This document shows, in pieces, positions 1-5,745 of a stretch of 6,217 nucleotides of DNA (position 1 is its first letter; every line of letters begins with the position of its first letter). The notes under the pieces are model-generated. The model searched no databases and was not told where the DNA came from. It saw nothing but the letters and a program-made list of their open reading frames with translations. Position numbers and translations under genes: made by a program. Source of the DNA: Clostridiales bacterium (GTDB taxonomy: Bacteria > Bacillota > Clostridia > Christensenellales > Aristaeellaceae); assembly GCA_004554085.1 (NCBI GenBank), contig SFNY01000091.1:1-6217 (forward strand), given 5' to 3'.

Positions 1-1401
1 GCCTCGTCCACGGTCACGCCCTTCTCTGCGGCCATCTCACGGGTGATCTCGATGGGGAAGCCGTAGGTGTCGTAGAGCTTGAAGGCGCTGCGGCCGTCGA
101 TCACGGTGCAGGCGGCGATCTTCGCATCCAGCGTGGCGTCGTCGATGCTGCCGTCCTTGACCTTCTCGATCACGGGCAGGTTTTCCGGCGCGGGGGGCAG
201 CTGCTTCAGCGCGGCGGCGACGGCGTCGGGGTTGGTCTTGTCGGCCTTCAGAGCCTCGAAGGCGGCCCTGCGGCGCTCCATGTTGCCGTAGACCTTCTCG
301 AACTCGGCCTGACCCTTCTTCAGGGTGCGCTGGAAGCGCTCCTCCTCCAGCTTGAGCTGCTCCAGGATGTGCGCGCCGTTGCGCTCCAGCTCCGGATAGT
401 TGTCCTTGTACTGGTCGATGATGACCTGGGCGATCTGGCAGGTGAAACCCTCGGGCATGCCCAGCTTCATGCCGTGGCGCACGGCGCGGCGAATCAGGCG
501 GCGCAGCACGTAGCCCTGATCCACGTTGGAGGGGGTCACGCCGCGGTCGTCGCCGATGATGAAGGTGGCGGTGCGCATGTGGTCGGAGATGATGCGGATG
601 GCCTTGGTGGTCTCCTCATCCGTTCCGTACTTCTTGCCGGACAACTCCTCGATCTTGCCGATGATGCCCGCGAAGATCTCGGTCTCGTACACGGTCTTCA
701 CGCCCTTGAGCACGCAGTAGGTGCGCTCAAGGCCCATGCCGGTGTCCACGTTCTTCTGCTTCAGCGGAATGAACGTGCCGTCGGCCTGCTTCTCATACTG
801 CATGAACACGTCGTTCCAGATCTCCAGATAGCGTCCGCAGGAGCAGTCGGGGCCGCAGTTCGGGCCGCGGGCCGCAGGGGCCGGTGATGCCGGCGGGGCC
901 CCACCAGTTGTGCTTCTTGGGCAGGTAGAACAGGTGATCGTCCTTCACGCCCTGCGCGCGCCACAGGTTGGCGGCCTCCTCGTCGCGGGGGCAGTCCTCG
1001 TCGCCCGCGAATACGGTGAACGCCAGGCGATCCTTGGGCAGGCCCAGCCACTCCTCGCCGGTCAGGAACTCCCAGCTCCACGGAATCATCTGCTCCTTGA
1101 AGTAGTCGCCCAGCGACCAGTTGCCCAGCATCTCGAAGAAGGTCAGATGGCTGGGATCGCCAACGTCGTCGATATCGCCGGTGCGGATGCACTTCTGCAC
1201 GTCGGTCAGGCGATGGCCCATGGGGTGCTTCTCACCCATCAGATAGGGAACCAGCGGATGCATGCCCGCGGTGGTAAACAGCACGGTGGGGTCGTTCTCC
1301 GGAATGACCGACGCGCTGGGGATCACCGCGTGTCCCTTGGATTCAAAGAACTTGAGAAACAGGGCTCTCAGATCGTTGTAGGTCTTGATGTTGGCATTCA
1401 T
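1..1401 (-). CDS. alaS: Alanine--tRNA ligase, 3'-partial and frame-disrupted
   Basis: Class II AlaRS, which charges tRNA-Ala with alanine in the cytoplasm. The gene starts at the ATG at 1399-1401 behind a GGAGGT ribosome site. The first 178 codons read as AlaRS: FTTAGMHPLVPYL, the motif-2 region HLTFFEMLGNWSLGDYFK (residues 85-102), and NWWGPAGITGPCGP (165-178). After GPCGP this frame turns to Arg/Leu-rich nonsense and stops at 793-795. AlaRS coding resumes in another minus-strand frame at about 860: NCGPDCSCGRYLEIWNDVFMQY, then motif 3 DTGMGLER, then the tRNA-recognition helices (ISDHMRTATFIIGDDRG, GYVLRRLIRRAVRHG) and KLYDTYGFPIEIT, open to the window edge. The DTE(M/I)FYD-like stretch that normally follows GPCGP is absent, so bases are missing as well as the frame being shifted. 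As written, the gene cannot make a full enzyme. Because alaS is normally essential, an assembly or sequencing error is as likely as a true mutation. Editing and C-terminal domains lie outside the window. The T-box upstream confirms its identity. Confidence 0.93.
855..876 (-). other. Frame break and short deletion within alaS
   Basis: On the minus strand the TGC of GPCGP (876-874) and the TGC of NCGPDC (857-855) are 19 nt apart, so the two AlaRS halves lie in different frames. The sequence between them is a pair of near-identical GC blocks (GCGGCCCG then CGGCCCGAAC), and a third TGCGGCCCC follows. The conserved DTE.FYD segment expected here is missing. Short repeats of this kind favour slippage, in the cell or in sequencing/assembly. 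The missing length must be 2 more than a multiple of 3 to restore the frame. Confidence 0.8.
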
Positions 1402-1410
1402 TGTAAATCT

Positions 1411-1416
1411 ACCTCC
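1411..1416 (-). promoter_or_regulatory. Ribosome binding site of alaS
   Basis: The minus strand reads GGAGGT, 9 nt before the ATG at 1401. It fixes the AlaRS start, and the protein then begins MNANIKTYNDLRALFLKFFESKGH as the family does. It lies just downstream of the T-box terminator T-tract, so it is transcribed only when the terminator is read through. Confidence 0.85.
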
Positions 1417-1424
1417 GTGTCGCC

Positions 1425-1469
1425 AAAAATAGATGCATCTTTCGCACTCAAGGACGAAAAGATGCACTT
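1425..1469 (-). terminator. T-box regulatory terminator
   Basis: Minus strand: ATGCATCTTTTCG and CGAAAGATGCAT form a long stem, with an A-bulge or slip in the T/A run, around a loop of about 10 nt. It is followed by CTATTTTT. The loop-side CGTCCTT can instead pair back to the AGGG of the T-box motif, giving the competing antiterminator. This is the transcription switch ahead of the alaS ribosome site. Confidence 0.88.
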
Positions 1470-1690
1470 CGCGGTACCACCCTGATTGACAGACCAGATG
1501 CACAATCGCAGCTGATCCGCCCCCTCATGTGCCGCTAACGGGGCAACCGCCGCGCCATTTCCTGCGCGGAGCACGGGTGGAATTCCGCCCTCGGGGATGG
1601 CTGTTCTTCGTGCTGCCTGCCGCCTCGCACCTGCCGGCGGCTCTCTGAAAGCGCTGCGAAAAATCTGTTCCCCGTATGCCTTCCTATTAC
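1425..1690 (-). promoter_or_regulatory. Alanine-specific T-box riboswitch leader of alaS
   Basis: This leader senses uncharged tRNA-Ala and allows alaS transcription when charging falls. The T-box motif AGGGTGGTACCGCG reads on minus at 1483-1470. In its TGGN bulge N is U, which pairs with a tRNA whose discriminator base is A, as expected for tRNA-Ala. Stem I shows AGAGAG (1646-1641) and GGTGCGAGG (1631-1623), the conserved apical elements. CGGGGA (1674-1669) pairs with TCCCCG (1597-1592) to close the base of stem I. Just inside that base, GAACA-GCC-A puts an alanine codon GCC (1601-1599), followed by the usual purine, where the specifier sits. The specifier assignment is inferred from position; the T-box motif and terminator are directly visible. 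The 5' end is estimated from the promoter. Confidence 0.93.
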
Positions 1691-1696
1691 ACGGGT

Positions 1697-1725
1697 ATTA
1701 TAGCATTGACGGTTCAAAAAATCAA
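1697..1725 (-). promoter_or_regulatory. Sigma-A type promoter of the alaS T-box transcript
   Basis: On minus: -35 TTGATT (1725-1720), a 17-bp spacer, and -10 TATAAT (1702-1697) preceded by TGC, which makes an extended -10. Transcription should start near 1690, just before the T-box stem I. Confidence 0.85.
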
Positions 1726-1750
1726 CCCGGCCGCGCGGGGCGGTCGGGTT
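1716..1750 (-). terminator. Terminator-like hairpin facing the alaS promoter
   Basis: On minus, AACCCGACCG (1750-1741) pairs with CGGCCGGGTT (1733-1724): 10 bp with one G-U pair and a 7-nt loop. GA and a run of six T (1721-1716) follow. It has the form of an intrinsic terminator for minus-strand transcripts, yet no minus-strand gene lies immediately upstream. Its T-tract falls inside the -35/spacer of the alaS promoter. It may be left over from a former upstream gene, or it may block antisense transcription from the toxin-antitoxin side. Confidence 0.6.
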
Positions 1751-1804
1751 AAATTGTCTCATCGGGAGTGCAGCTACAATGGGAAACCCTTTCAGGAGAT
1801 TGAC

Positions 1805-1834
1805 TTGCGTGATCTGTCCGCACCGTGGTATAAT
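1805..1834 (+). promoter_or_regulatory. Promoter of the mntA-hepT operon
   Basis: -10 TATAAT at 1829-1834, preceded by TGG (extended -10). A -35 TTGCGT at 1805-1810 gives an 18-bp spacer. An overlapping TTGACT at 1800-1805 is closer to consensus but would need a 23-bp spacer. The start near 1841 leaves a leader of about 15 nt that is almost entirely the ribosome site GGGAGGTG (1843-1850). Confidence 0.75.
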
Positions 1835-1855
1835 ACGAGTGAGGGAGGTGGAATT

Positions 1856-2137
1856 ATGCCAACGGAGGAGAGCATTCGCAATGTGGTCAACGATCTGAAA
1901 TCGACCTATGCGCTGCGAACGGTCAGCATCTTTGGTTCCTATGCGGAGGGTCGGGCGACCGCAAGCAGCGATCTGGACCTGCTTGTGGAGTTTGACCAGC
2001 CTTCGGTCTCCCTGATTCAACTCAACGCCCTCAAATACGACCTGGAAGATGCGCTTGGCCTGCCCGTGGATGTGATTCATGCCCCGCTTCCAGCCAACAG
2101 CATGATTCAACCTGGAAAGGTGGTTCGGGTGCTGTGA
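1856..2137 (+). CDS. mntA: MntA-type minimal nucleotidyltransferase antitoxin
   Basis: A 93-aa single-domain polymerase-beta-fold nucleotidyltransferase. The signature GSX10DXD is complete: G27-S28 in IFGSYAEG, then D39-L40-D41 in SSDLDLLVEF. A third acidic residue, D72, lies in LPVDVI, so the metal-binding triad looks intact. Family members paired with HepT act as antitoxins; characterised examples transfer AMP from ATP to a tyrosine of the toxin's HEPN active site. The ATG at 1856 is chosen because GGGAGGTG lies 5-6 nt upstream and the promoter start is near 1841. An in-frame upstream extension to 1676 would run through the promoter and the inverted repeat. The stop overlaps the hepT start by 4 nt. 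Local GC is lower than in the flanking housekeeping genes (for example 31 of 60 bases at 1981-2040), which suggests acquisition. Confidence 0.9.
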   Translation: MPTEESIRNVVNDLKSTYALRTVSIFGSYAEGRATASSDLDLLVEFDQPSVSLIQLNALKYDLEDALGLPVDVIHAPLPANSMIQPGKVVRVL

Positions 2138-2475
2138 ATGGTCGGGATCGCCAGATATGCGGAAAGATACTTGCCGAAATTGCCATCGTCAGGGAGTTGC
2201 TCGAAGGCATTTCTCCGGAGAATTTCCTGTGCGATGAACGCACGGTTCGGGCAGTTTGTATGACGCTCATCAACATTGGCGAACTGGTGAAGAATCTGAC
2301 CCCGGAGTTGAAGGATGCGCACAGGGAGATTCCGTGGCGCGCCATATCGGGAATGCGTGATATTACCGCCCATAAGTATCAGACGCTCCGCAAGGACGAT
2401 GTGTATCGCACCTGTGCGGACGATATTCCCGTCTTTGAAAAGCAGCTGATTCAGCTGGTAGAGGAAGCAGAATAA
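2134..2475 (+). CDS. hepT: HepT-type HEPN (DUF86) ribonuclease toxin
   Basis: A 113-aa all-helical HEPN protein. The RX4HXY motif is intact at R75-D-I-T-A-H80-K-Y82, inside IPWRAISGMRDITAHKY, the characteristic DUF86 block; NIGELVKNL (47-55) is the other conserved helix. HEPN toxins of this group are dimeric RNases, and Tyr82 would be the residue AMPylated by MntA in characterised pairs. The start is GTG at 2134, overlapping the mntA stop as GTGA, so translation is probably coupled. The ATG at 2138 is in the wrong frame. A GGAAAGG at 2114-2120 is too far away to be a strong ribosome site. Length matches the family, with no truncation. The order antitoxin then toxin is usual for this module. 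Which RNA it cuts cannot be told from the sequence. Confidence 0.9.
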   Translation: MNGRDRQICGKILAEIAIVRELLEGISPENFLCDERTVRAVCMTLINIGELVKNLTPELKDAHREIPWRAISGMRDITAHKYQTLRKDDVYRTCADDIPVFEKQLIQLVEEAE

Positions 2476-2485
2476 GGGGCATGTT

Positions 2486-2533
2486 CAGAAATTCCTGTAG
2501 ACTTGAACGATGATCTACAGGAATTTCTGTTTC
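2486..2533 (+). terminator. Perfect 16-bp inverted repeat after hepT
   Basis: CAGAAATTCCTGTAGA (2486-2501) and its exact reverse complement (2514-2529) enclose a 12-nt loop and are followed by TTTC. It begins 10 nt after the hepT stop. The stem is AT-rich (6 of 16 G/C) and the T-tract short, so it is a plausible but not strong terminator for the toxin-antitoxin operon. Perfect symmetry also fits a binding site or a cassette border. Confidence 0.6.
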
Positions 2534-2613
2534 ATGCGCGGCGACGAAATCCATCCTCTCCCCTTTCCCGTCAAAAAACATCAAATCTTAATCCATCCGC
2601 CCTCTGCTGCATG

Positions 2614-2619
2614 TATAAT
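2614..2619 (+). promoter_or_regulatory. Probable -10 element of the mnmG-rsmG operon
   Basis: A clear TATAAT, preceded by ATG. No good -35 is present at 16-18 bp (ATCCAT at 2591-2596 is poor). A start near 2626 would put the first usable mnmG initiation codons at 2642-2657. This argues against the longer open frame that begins at 2510. Confidence 0.5.
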
Positions 2620-2656
2620 AGAAGCATCTGATTTTTCACGAGTGGGGATGCGCACG

Positions 2657-4474
2657 ATGCAATACAACGAATATTACGACGCGGTGGTCATCGGCGCGGG
2701 GCATGCGGGCTGCGAGGCCGCGCTGGCCTGCGCGCGCATGGGCCACAGCACGCTGCTGGTCACGCTGAACCTGGATTCGCTGGCGATGATGCCCTGCAAT
2801 CCCTCCATCGGCGGCACGGCAAAGGGTCATCTGGTGCGGGAGCTGGACGCGCTGGGCGGCGAGATGGGCCGCGCCATCGACGACGTGTTCATCCAGAGCC
2901 GCATGCTCAACACGGGCAAGGGGCCTGCGGTGCACTCGCTGCGCGCCCAGGCCGACAAGAAGGAATACCAGAAGCGCATGCGCCGTGCGGTGGACGACTG
3001 CGAAAAGCTCGACCTGCGACAGGCGGAGATCCGGCAGATCTTCGTGGAGAACGGCCGCGTGACGGGTGTGGAGACCACCACGGGATCACTGGTCGGCTGC
3101 CGCGCCGCCATCGTGTGCACGGGTGTGTACCTCAAGTCCCGCATCATCATCGGTGAGTGCAGCTGGAACGGCGGTCCCCAGGGACTGCTGGCGGCAAACG
3201 CGCTGACCCAGAATCTGATGGACCTGGGCTTTGCCATCCGCCGCTTCAAGACCGGAACCCCCGCGCGCATTGACGGTCGCACCATCGATTTTTCCAGAAT
3301 GGAGCCGCAGGACGGCGACGATCCCATCGTGCCCTTCTCCTTCCTCACCGATCCCTCGGGCCTGAAGAACCGGGCGCGCTGCTACCTGACCTACACCACC
3401 CCGGAGACTCACAAGGTCATAATGGACAACCTGCACCGCGCGCCCATGTACTCCGGCACCATCCATGGAACCGGCGCGCGCTACTGTCCCTCCATCGAGG
3501 ACAAGGTGGTGCGCTTCAAGGACAAGGAGCGCCACCCCATCTTCATGGAACCGGAGGGCCTGAACACCAACGAGTGGTACGCCCAGGGCATGTCCACCTC
3601 CATGCCGGAGGAGATTCAGCGCGCGATCTACGCCACCGTGCCGGGGCTGGAGCACGCGAAGATATTGCGCCTGGCCTACGCCATCGAGTACGACTGCATC
3701 GATCCCCAGCAGCTGAACCTGAGCTTCCGCGCACGGGAGATCGAGGGCCTGTACTTTGCCGGGCAGATCAACGGCACCTCGGGCTACGAGGAGGCCGCCG
3801 CCCAGGGCCTGTACGCCGGCATGAACGCCGCGCTGTGGCTGTCCGGCAGGGAGCCGATGATCCTCACCCGCGCGGACGCGTACATCGGCGTGCTGGTGGA
3901 CGATCTGGTGACCAAGGGCACCGACGAGCCCTACCGCATGATGACCAGCCGCGCCGAGTACCGGCTGCTGCTGCGGCAGGACAACGCCGATCTGCGCCTG
4001 ACCCGCCTGGGCTACGAGGCGGGGCTGGCCTCGCAGGAGCGCCTGCGCCGGATGGAACAGAAGCGCGATCAGACCGCCGCGGCCATCGACGCGCTCAAAA
4101 AGCTGCATCTGGTGGAGAAGCTGCGGCGCACCGAGGAGAGCTTTGATTCCCTGCGCGCGCAGAAGCCGGAGCTGAATGACTTCCCGCCGGAGATCAAGCA
4201 GCAGGCGGAGATTGAGGTCAAGTACGAGGGCTACATCTCCCGTCAGCTGGCCGAGGAGAAGAAGTTCCGCAGGATGGAGAACGTGCCGCTCCCGGCGGAC
4301 GCGGACTACCTGAACATGTCCGGGCTGCGCATCGAGGCGCGGCAGAAGCTGGATAAGCAGCGCCCCGCATCGCTGGGACAGGCCAGCCGCATTCCGGGCG
4401 TGTCGCCGGGGGATATCACCGTGCTGATGATCTGGCTGAAGAGCCTGGGCTGCAGGCCCGAGGAGGACGAATGA
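2657..4474 (+). CDS. mnmG: tRNA uridine-5-carboxymethylaminomethyl modification enzyme MnmG (GidA)
   Basis: FAD-dependent subunit of the MnmE-MnmG complex, which builds the 5-(carboxymethyl)aminomethyl group on wobble uridine 34 of several tRNAs. With the start at 2657 it is 605 aa. It shows the dinucleotide fold VVIGAGHAGCEAA (GxGxxG at 13-18) and the CNPSIGG block with Cys47. The first family signature GARYCPSIEDK holds Cys277; both Cys fall at the numbers of the conserved cysteines of E. coli MnmG. The second signature AGQINGTSGYEEAAAQG is at 368-384. GTDEPYRMMTSRAEYRLLLRQDNADLRL and the C-terminal tRNA/MnmE-contact region YLNMSGLRIEARQKLDKQRPASLGQASRIPGVSP follow. It is complete and looks functional. 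The start is chosen from AGTGGGG about 9 nt upstream, the family N-terminus, and the -10 at 2614; ATG 2648 or GTG 2642 are alternatives. mnmE, its usual neighbour, is not in the window. The gene overlaps rsmG by 4 nt. Confidence 0.96.
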   Translation: MQYNEYYDAVVIGAGHAGCEAALACARMGHSTLLVTLNLDSLAMMPCNPSIGGTAKGHLVRELDALGGEMGRAIDDVFIQSRMLNTGKGPAVHSLRAQADKKEYQKRMRRAVDDCEKLDLRQAEIRQIFVENGRVTGVETTTGSLVGCRAAIVCTGVYLKSRIIIGECSWNGGPQGLLAANALTQNLMDLGFAIRRFKTGTPARIDGRTIDFSRMEPQDGDDPIVPFSFLTDPSGLKNRARCYLTYTTPETHKVIMDNLHRAPMYSGTIHGTGARYCPSIEDKVVRFKDKERHPIFMEPEGLNTNEWYAQGMSTSMPEEIQRAIYATVPGLEHAKILRLAYAIEYDCIDPQQLNLSFRAREIEGLYFAGQINGTSGYEEAAAQGLYAGMNAALWLSGREPMILTRADAYIGVLVDDLVTKGTDEPYRMMTSRAEYRLLLRQDNADLRLTRLGYEAGLASQERLRRMEQKRDQTAAAIDALKKLHLVEKLRRTEESFDSLRAQKPELNDFPPEIKQQAEIEVKYEGYISRQLAEEKKFRRMENVPLPADADYLNMSGLRIEARQKLDKQRPASLGQASRIPGVSPGDITVLMIWLKSLGCRPEEDE

Positions 4475-5190
4475 GCAATTTCACCAAAGCGATGCTGGAG
4501 CGCGCGGCTGCGGCGGGCATTCCACTGAACGCGGAGCAGGCGGAGAGGTTCGAGACCTACCACCGCATGCTCATCGAGGCCAACGCCCGCTTCAACCTGA
4601 CCCGCGTGCCGGACGACGAGGCCGAGGCCATTGACCGCAACTACCTGGACTGTATCGCCCCGCTGGCGATCGGGCTACCCGATGCGCATGCCTCACTGAT
4701 CGACGTGGGCAGCGGCGCGGGCTTTCCGGGAATTCCGCTGGCGATCTGCCTGCCGGAGATGGAAATTGTATTGATGGATTCGCTGGGCAAGCGGGTGGAG
4801 TTCCTCCAGAGCGTGATCGAGGCGCTTCAATTGAACGCACGGGCGGTGCACCTGCGTGCCGAGGACGGCGCGCGCAAACCTGAGTACCGCGAGGCCTTCG
4901 ATCTGGCCACAGCCCGTGCCGTGGCTCCGCTGAACCTGCTTTGCGAGTACCTGCTGCCCTTCGTGAAGGTCGGCGGGCAGATGCTGGCGCTGAAGGGGCC
5001 GGGGCTGGATGAAGAAATCGCTGCGGCGGAGAACGCCATGAACCTGCTGGGTGGACGCTTCCTGCGTAGCGACGCGCTGCCAATTCCCGGCAGGGACTGG
5101 GATCACCGCGCGGCCTGGATCGAAAAGCTTGCGCCCACTTCAGATAAATATCCCCGCAGGGCGGGCAAGCCCGAAAAGAAGCCGTTGTGA
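4471..5190 (+). CDS. rsmG: 16S rRNA (guanine-527-N7)-methyltransferase RsmG (GidB)
   Basis: A 239-aa SAM-dependent methyltransferase that makes m7G527 in the 530 loop of 16S rRNA. Its loss in other bacteria gives low-level streptomycin resistance. The SAM-binding loop is DVGSGAGFPG (78-87). It is followed by the acidic strand end LMDSLGKRVEFL, the catalytic-domain block ATARAVAPLNLLCEYLLPFVKVGG with ALKG, and the C-terminal DKYPRRAGKPEKKPL, all typical of the family. In the N-terminal substrate region, NLTRV is present. The usual H..DS is replaced by NYLDC (57-61), a small deviation. The ATG lies inside the mnmG stop (ATGA), so translation is coupled; mnmG-rsmG is the classical gidA-gidB order. 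Length is normal. Confidence 0.96.
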   Translation: MSNFTKAMLERAAAAGIPLNAEQAERFETYHRMLIEANARFNLTRVPDDEAEAIDRNYLDCIAPLAIGLPDAHASLIDVGSGAGFPGIPLAICLPEMEIVLMDSLGKRVEFLQSVIEALQLNARAVHLRAEDGARKPEYREAFDLATARAVAPLNLLCEYLLPFVKVGGQMLALKGPGLDEEIAAAENAMNLLGGRFLRSDALPIPGRDWDHRAAWIEKLAPTSDKYPRRAGKPEKKPL

Positions 5191-5220
5191 GTCGGCTCCG
5201 AAATTCTGTATCCTCCAAGG

Positions 5221-5255
5221 CTCCGGGCCGCGAAACGCGCGCTTCCCGGAGTCTT
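5221..5255 (+). terminator. Probable terminator of mnmG-rsmG
   Basis: CTCCGGG (5221-5227) pairs with CCCGGAG (5245-5251). An inner CGCG-AAA-CGCG can stack in the loop, and TCTT follows. The stem is strong but the T-tract weak. It lies 30 nt after the rsmG stop. Confidence 0.55.
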
Positions 5256-5416
5256 AACATATTCCGGCAGCTGTGCGCGCAAATGTAACCTTCGCGCGCC
5301 ATTTCTGTGCGCACTCCACAAGCGCATCACATTCTTTACCATTTCGGACAGGTTCTGCCAAGGGATATTTTCTCTTTGTTTACGGTTTTGACGGCATAAT
5401 TCTTCCAATTTCGGAT
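5256..5416. other. Intergenic stretch with no recognised gene
   Basis: Between the rsmG terminator and the lipoprotein promoter, no open frame has a ribosome site or a recognisable product. The first third is rich in alternating GCGC (GTGCGCGC, CGCGCGCC, GTGCGCAC). The rest is AT-rich, with a TTGACG at 5388-5393 that is 23 bp from the next -10. No RNA gene was recognised. Confidence 0.6.
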
Positions 5417-5422
5417 TATAAT
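5417..5422 (+). promoter_or_regulatory. -10 element of the lipoprotein gene
   Basis: TATAAT in an AT-rich tract. No consensus -35 lies at the right distance (GCATAA at 17 bp; TTGACG at 23 bp). Transcription would start near 5429, giving a leader of about 50 nt that contains a GAAAG-GCTTTC inverted motif (near 5437-5449) before the ribosome site. Confidence 0.55.
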
Positions 5423-5480
5423 ATCTCTCACTTGAAGGAAAGGCTTTCAAGGAACAACAATGTTTGGGAGGTACCATCTC

Positions 5481-5711
5481 ATGAAGAAGATTATCGCACT
5501 TGCTATGGTTATGATGCTCGCAGTGATCGGTCTGAGCGCCTGCTCCACCAAGACCACCACCACAACCCAGGCCACCGAAGCCCCCGCCGCCACCGTTGAG
5601 GCGACCGTCGAGGCCACCGTCGAAGCGACCGCAGAGCCCGTCGTCGAGGACAACACCACGACTACCGACACCACCACCACCGACGCCACCACCACGACCA
5701 CCCAGGGCTGA
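5481..5711 (+). CDS. Small Thr-rich secreted lipoprotein, function unknown
   Basis: A 76-aa protein. It begins MKKIIALAMVMMLAVIGLSAC, a type II signal peptide with a positive N-terminus, a hydrophobic core, and lipobox L18-S-A-C21, so the mature 56-residue protein should be lipid-anchored on the outer face of the membrane. The rest is low complexity: a Thr run, four ATVE/ATAE units, an acidic PVVEDN patch, and clusters TTTTD, TTTTD, TTTTT. There is no cysteine after C21 and no folded domain is visible. It could be a surface tether or spacer, or a glycosylated Thr stalk, but nothing shows this. The start at 5481 is preferred to ATG 5460 because GGGAGGT (5466-5472) is 8 nt upstream and the signal peptide then begins MKK. 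It is monocistronic, between its own promoter and a strong terminator. The short low-complexity tail leaves some doubt that it is functional, but signal peptide, ribosome site and terminator all agree. Confidence 0.8.
   Translation: MKKIIALAMVMMLAVIGLSACSTKTTTTTQATEAPAATVEATVEATVEATAEPVVEDNTTTTDTTTTDATTTTTQG
5589..5636 (+). repeat. Four 12-bp tandem repeats encoding ATVE
   Basis: In-frame units GCCACCGTTGAG, GCGACCGTCGAG, GCCACCGTCGAA and GCGACCGCAGAG encode ATVE-ATVE-ATVE-ATAE in the mature lipoprotein. Differences between units are mostly synonymous and only the last changes a residue, so the protein pattern is kept while the DNA has diverged. Confidence 0.85.
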
Positions 5712-5745
5712 TCGGCCGGTTCAAACAAAAGAAATCGAAACGCAG

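Noticed and set aside
855..876. Programmed ribosomal frameshift in alaS
   Set aside because: No slippery heptamer was seen, AlaRS genes are not known to use recoding, and conserved residues are missing in addition to the shift.
369..887. Plus-strand open frame of 172 codons
   Set aside because: Antisense shadow of GC-rich alaS; no ribosome site and no recognisable domain.
761..1192. Minus-strand open frame of 143 codons inside alaS
   Set aside because: Arg/Pro/Gly-rich out-of-frame shadow; the same bases encode conserved AlaRS sequence in the other minus frames.
1501..1680. GC-rich palindromic pieces considered as a CRISPR or REP array
   Set aside because: They are the stems of the T-box leader; there is no regular repeat-spacer spacing.
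1676..1855. In-frame N-terminal extension of the nucleotidyltransferase from ATG 1676
   Set aside because: It would cover the alaS promoter, the hairpin and the mntA promoter. It encodes no family sequence, and a good ribosome site precedes ATG 1856.
2510..2656. N-terminal extension of MnmG from ATG 2510
   Set aside because: It runs through the palindrome loop and the -10 TATAAT at 2614. The added 49 residues do not resemble the MnmG N-terminus.
3086..4108. Minus-strand open frame of 340 codons opposite mnmG
   Set aside because: Typical long antisense frame in a high-GC gene. The sense strand is clearly MnmG.
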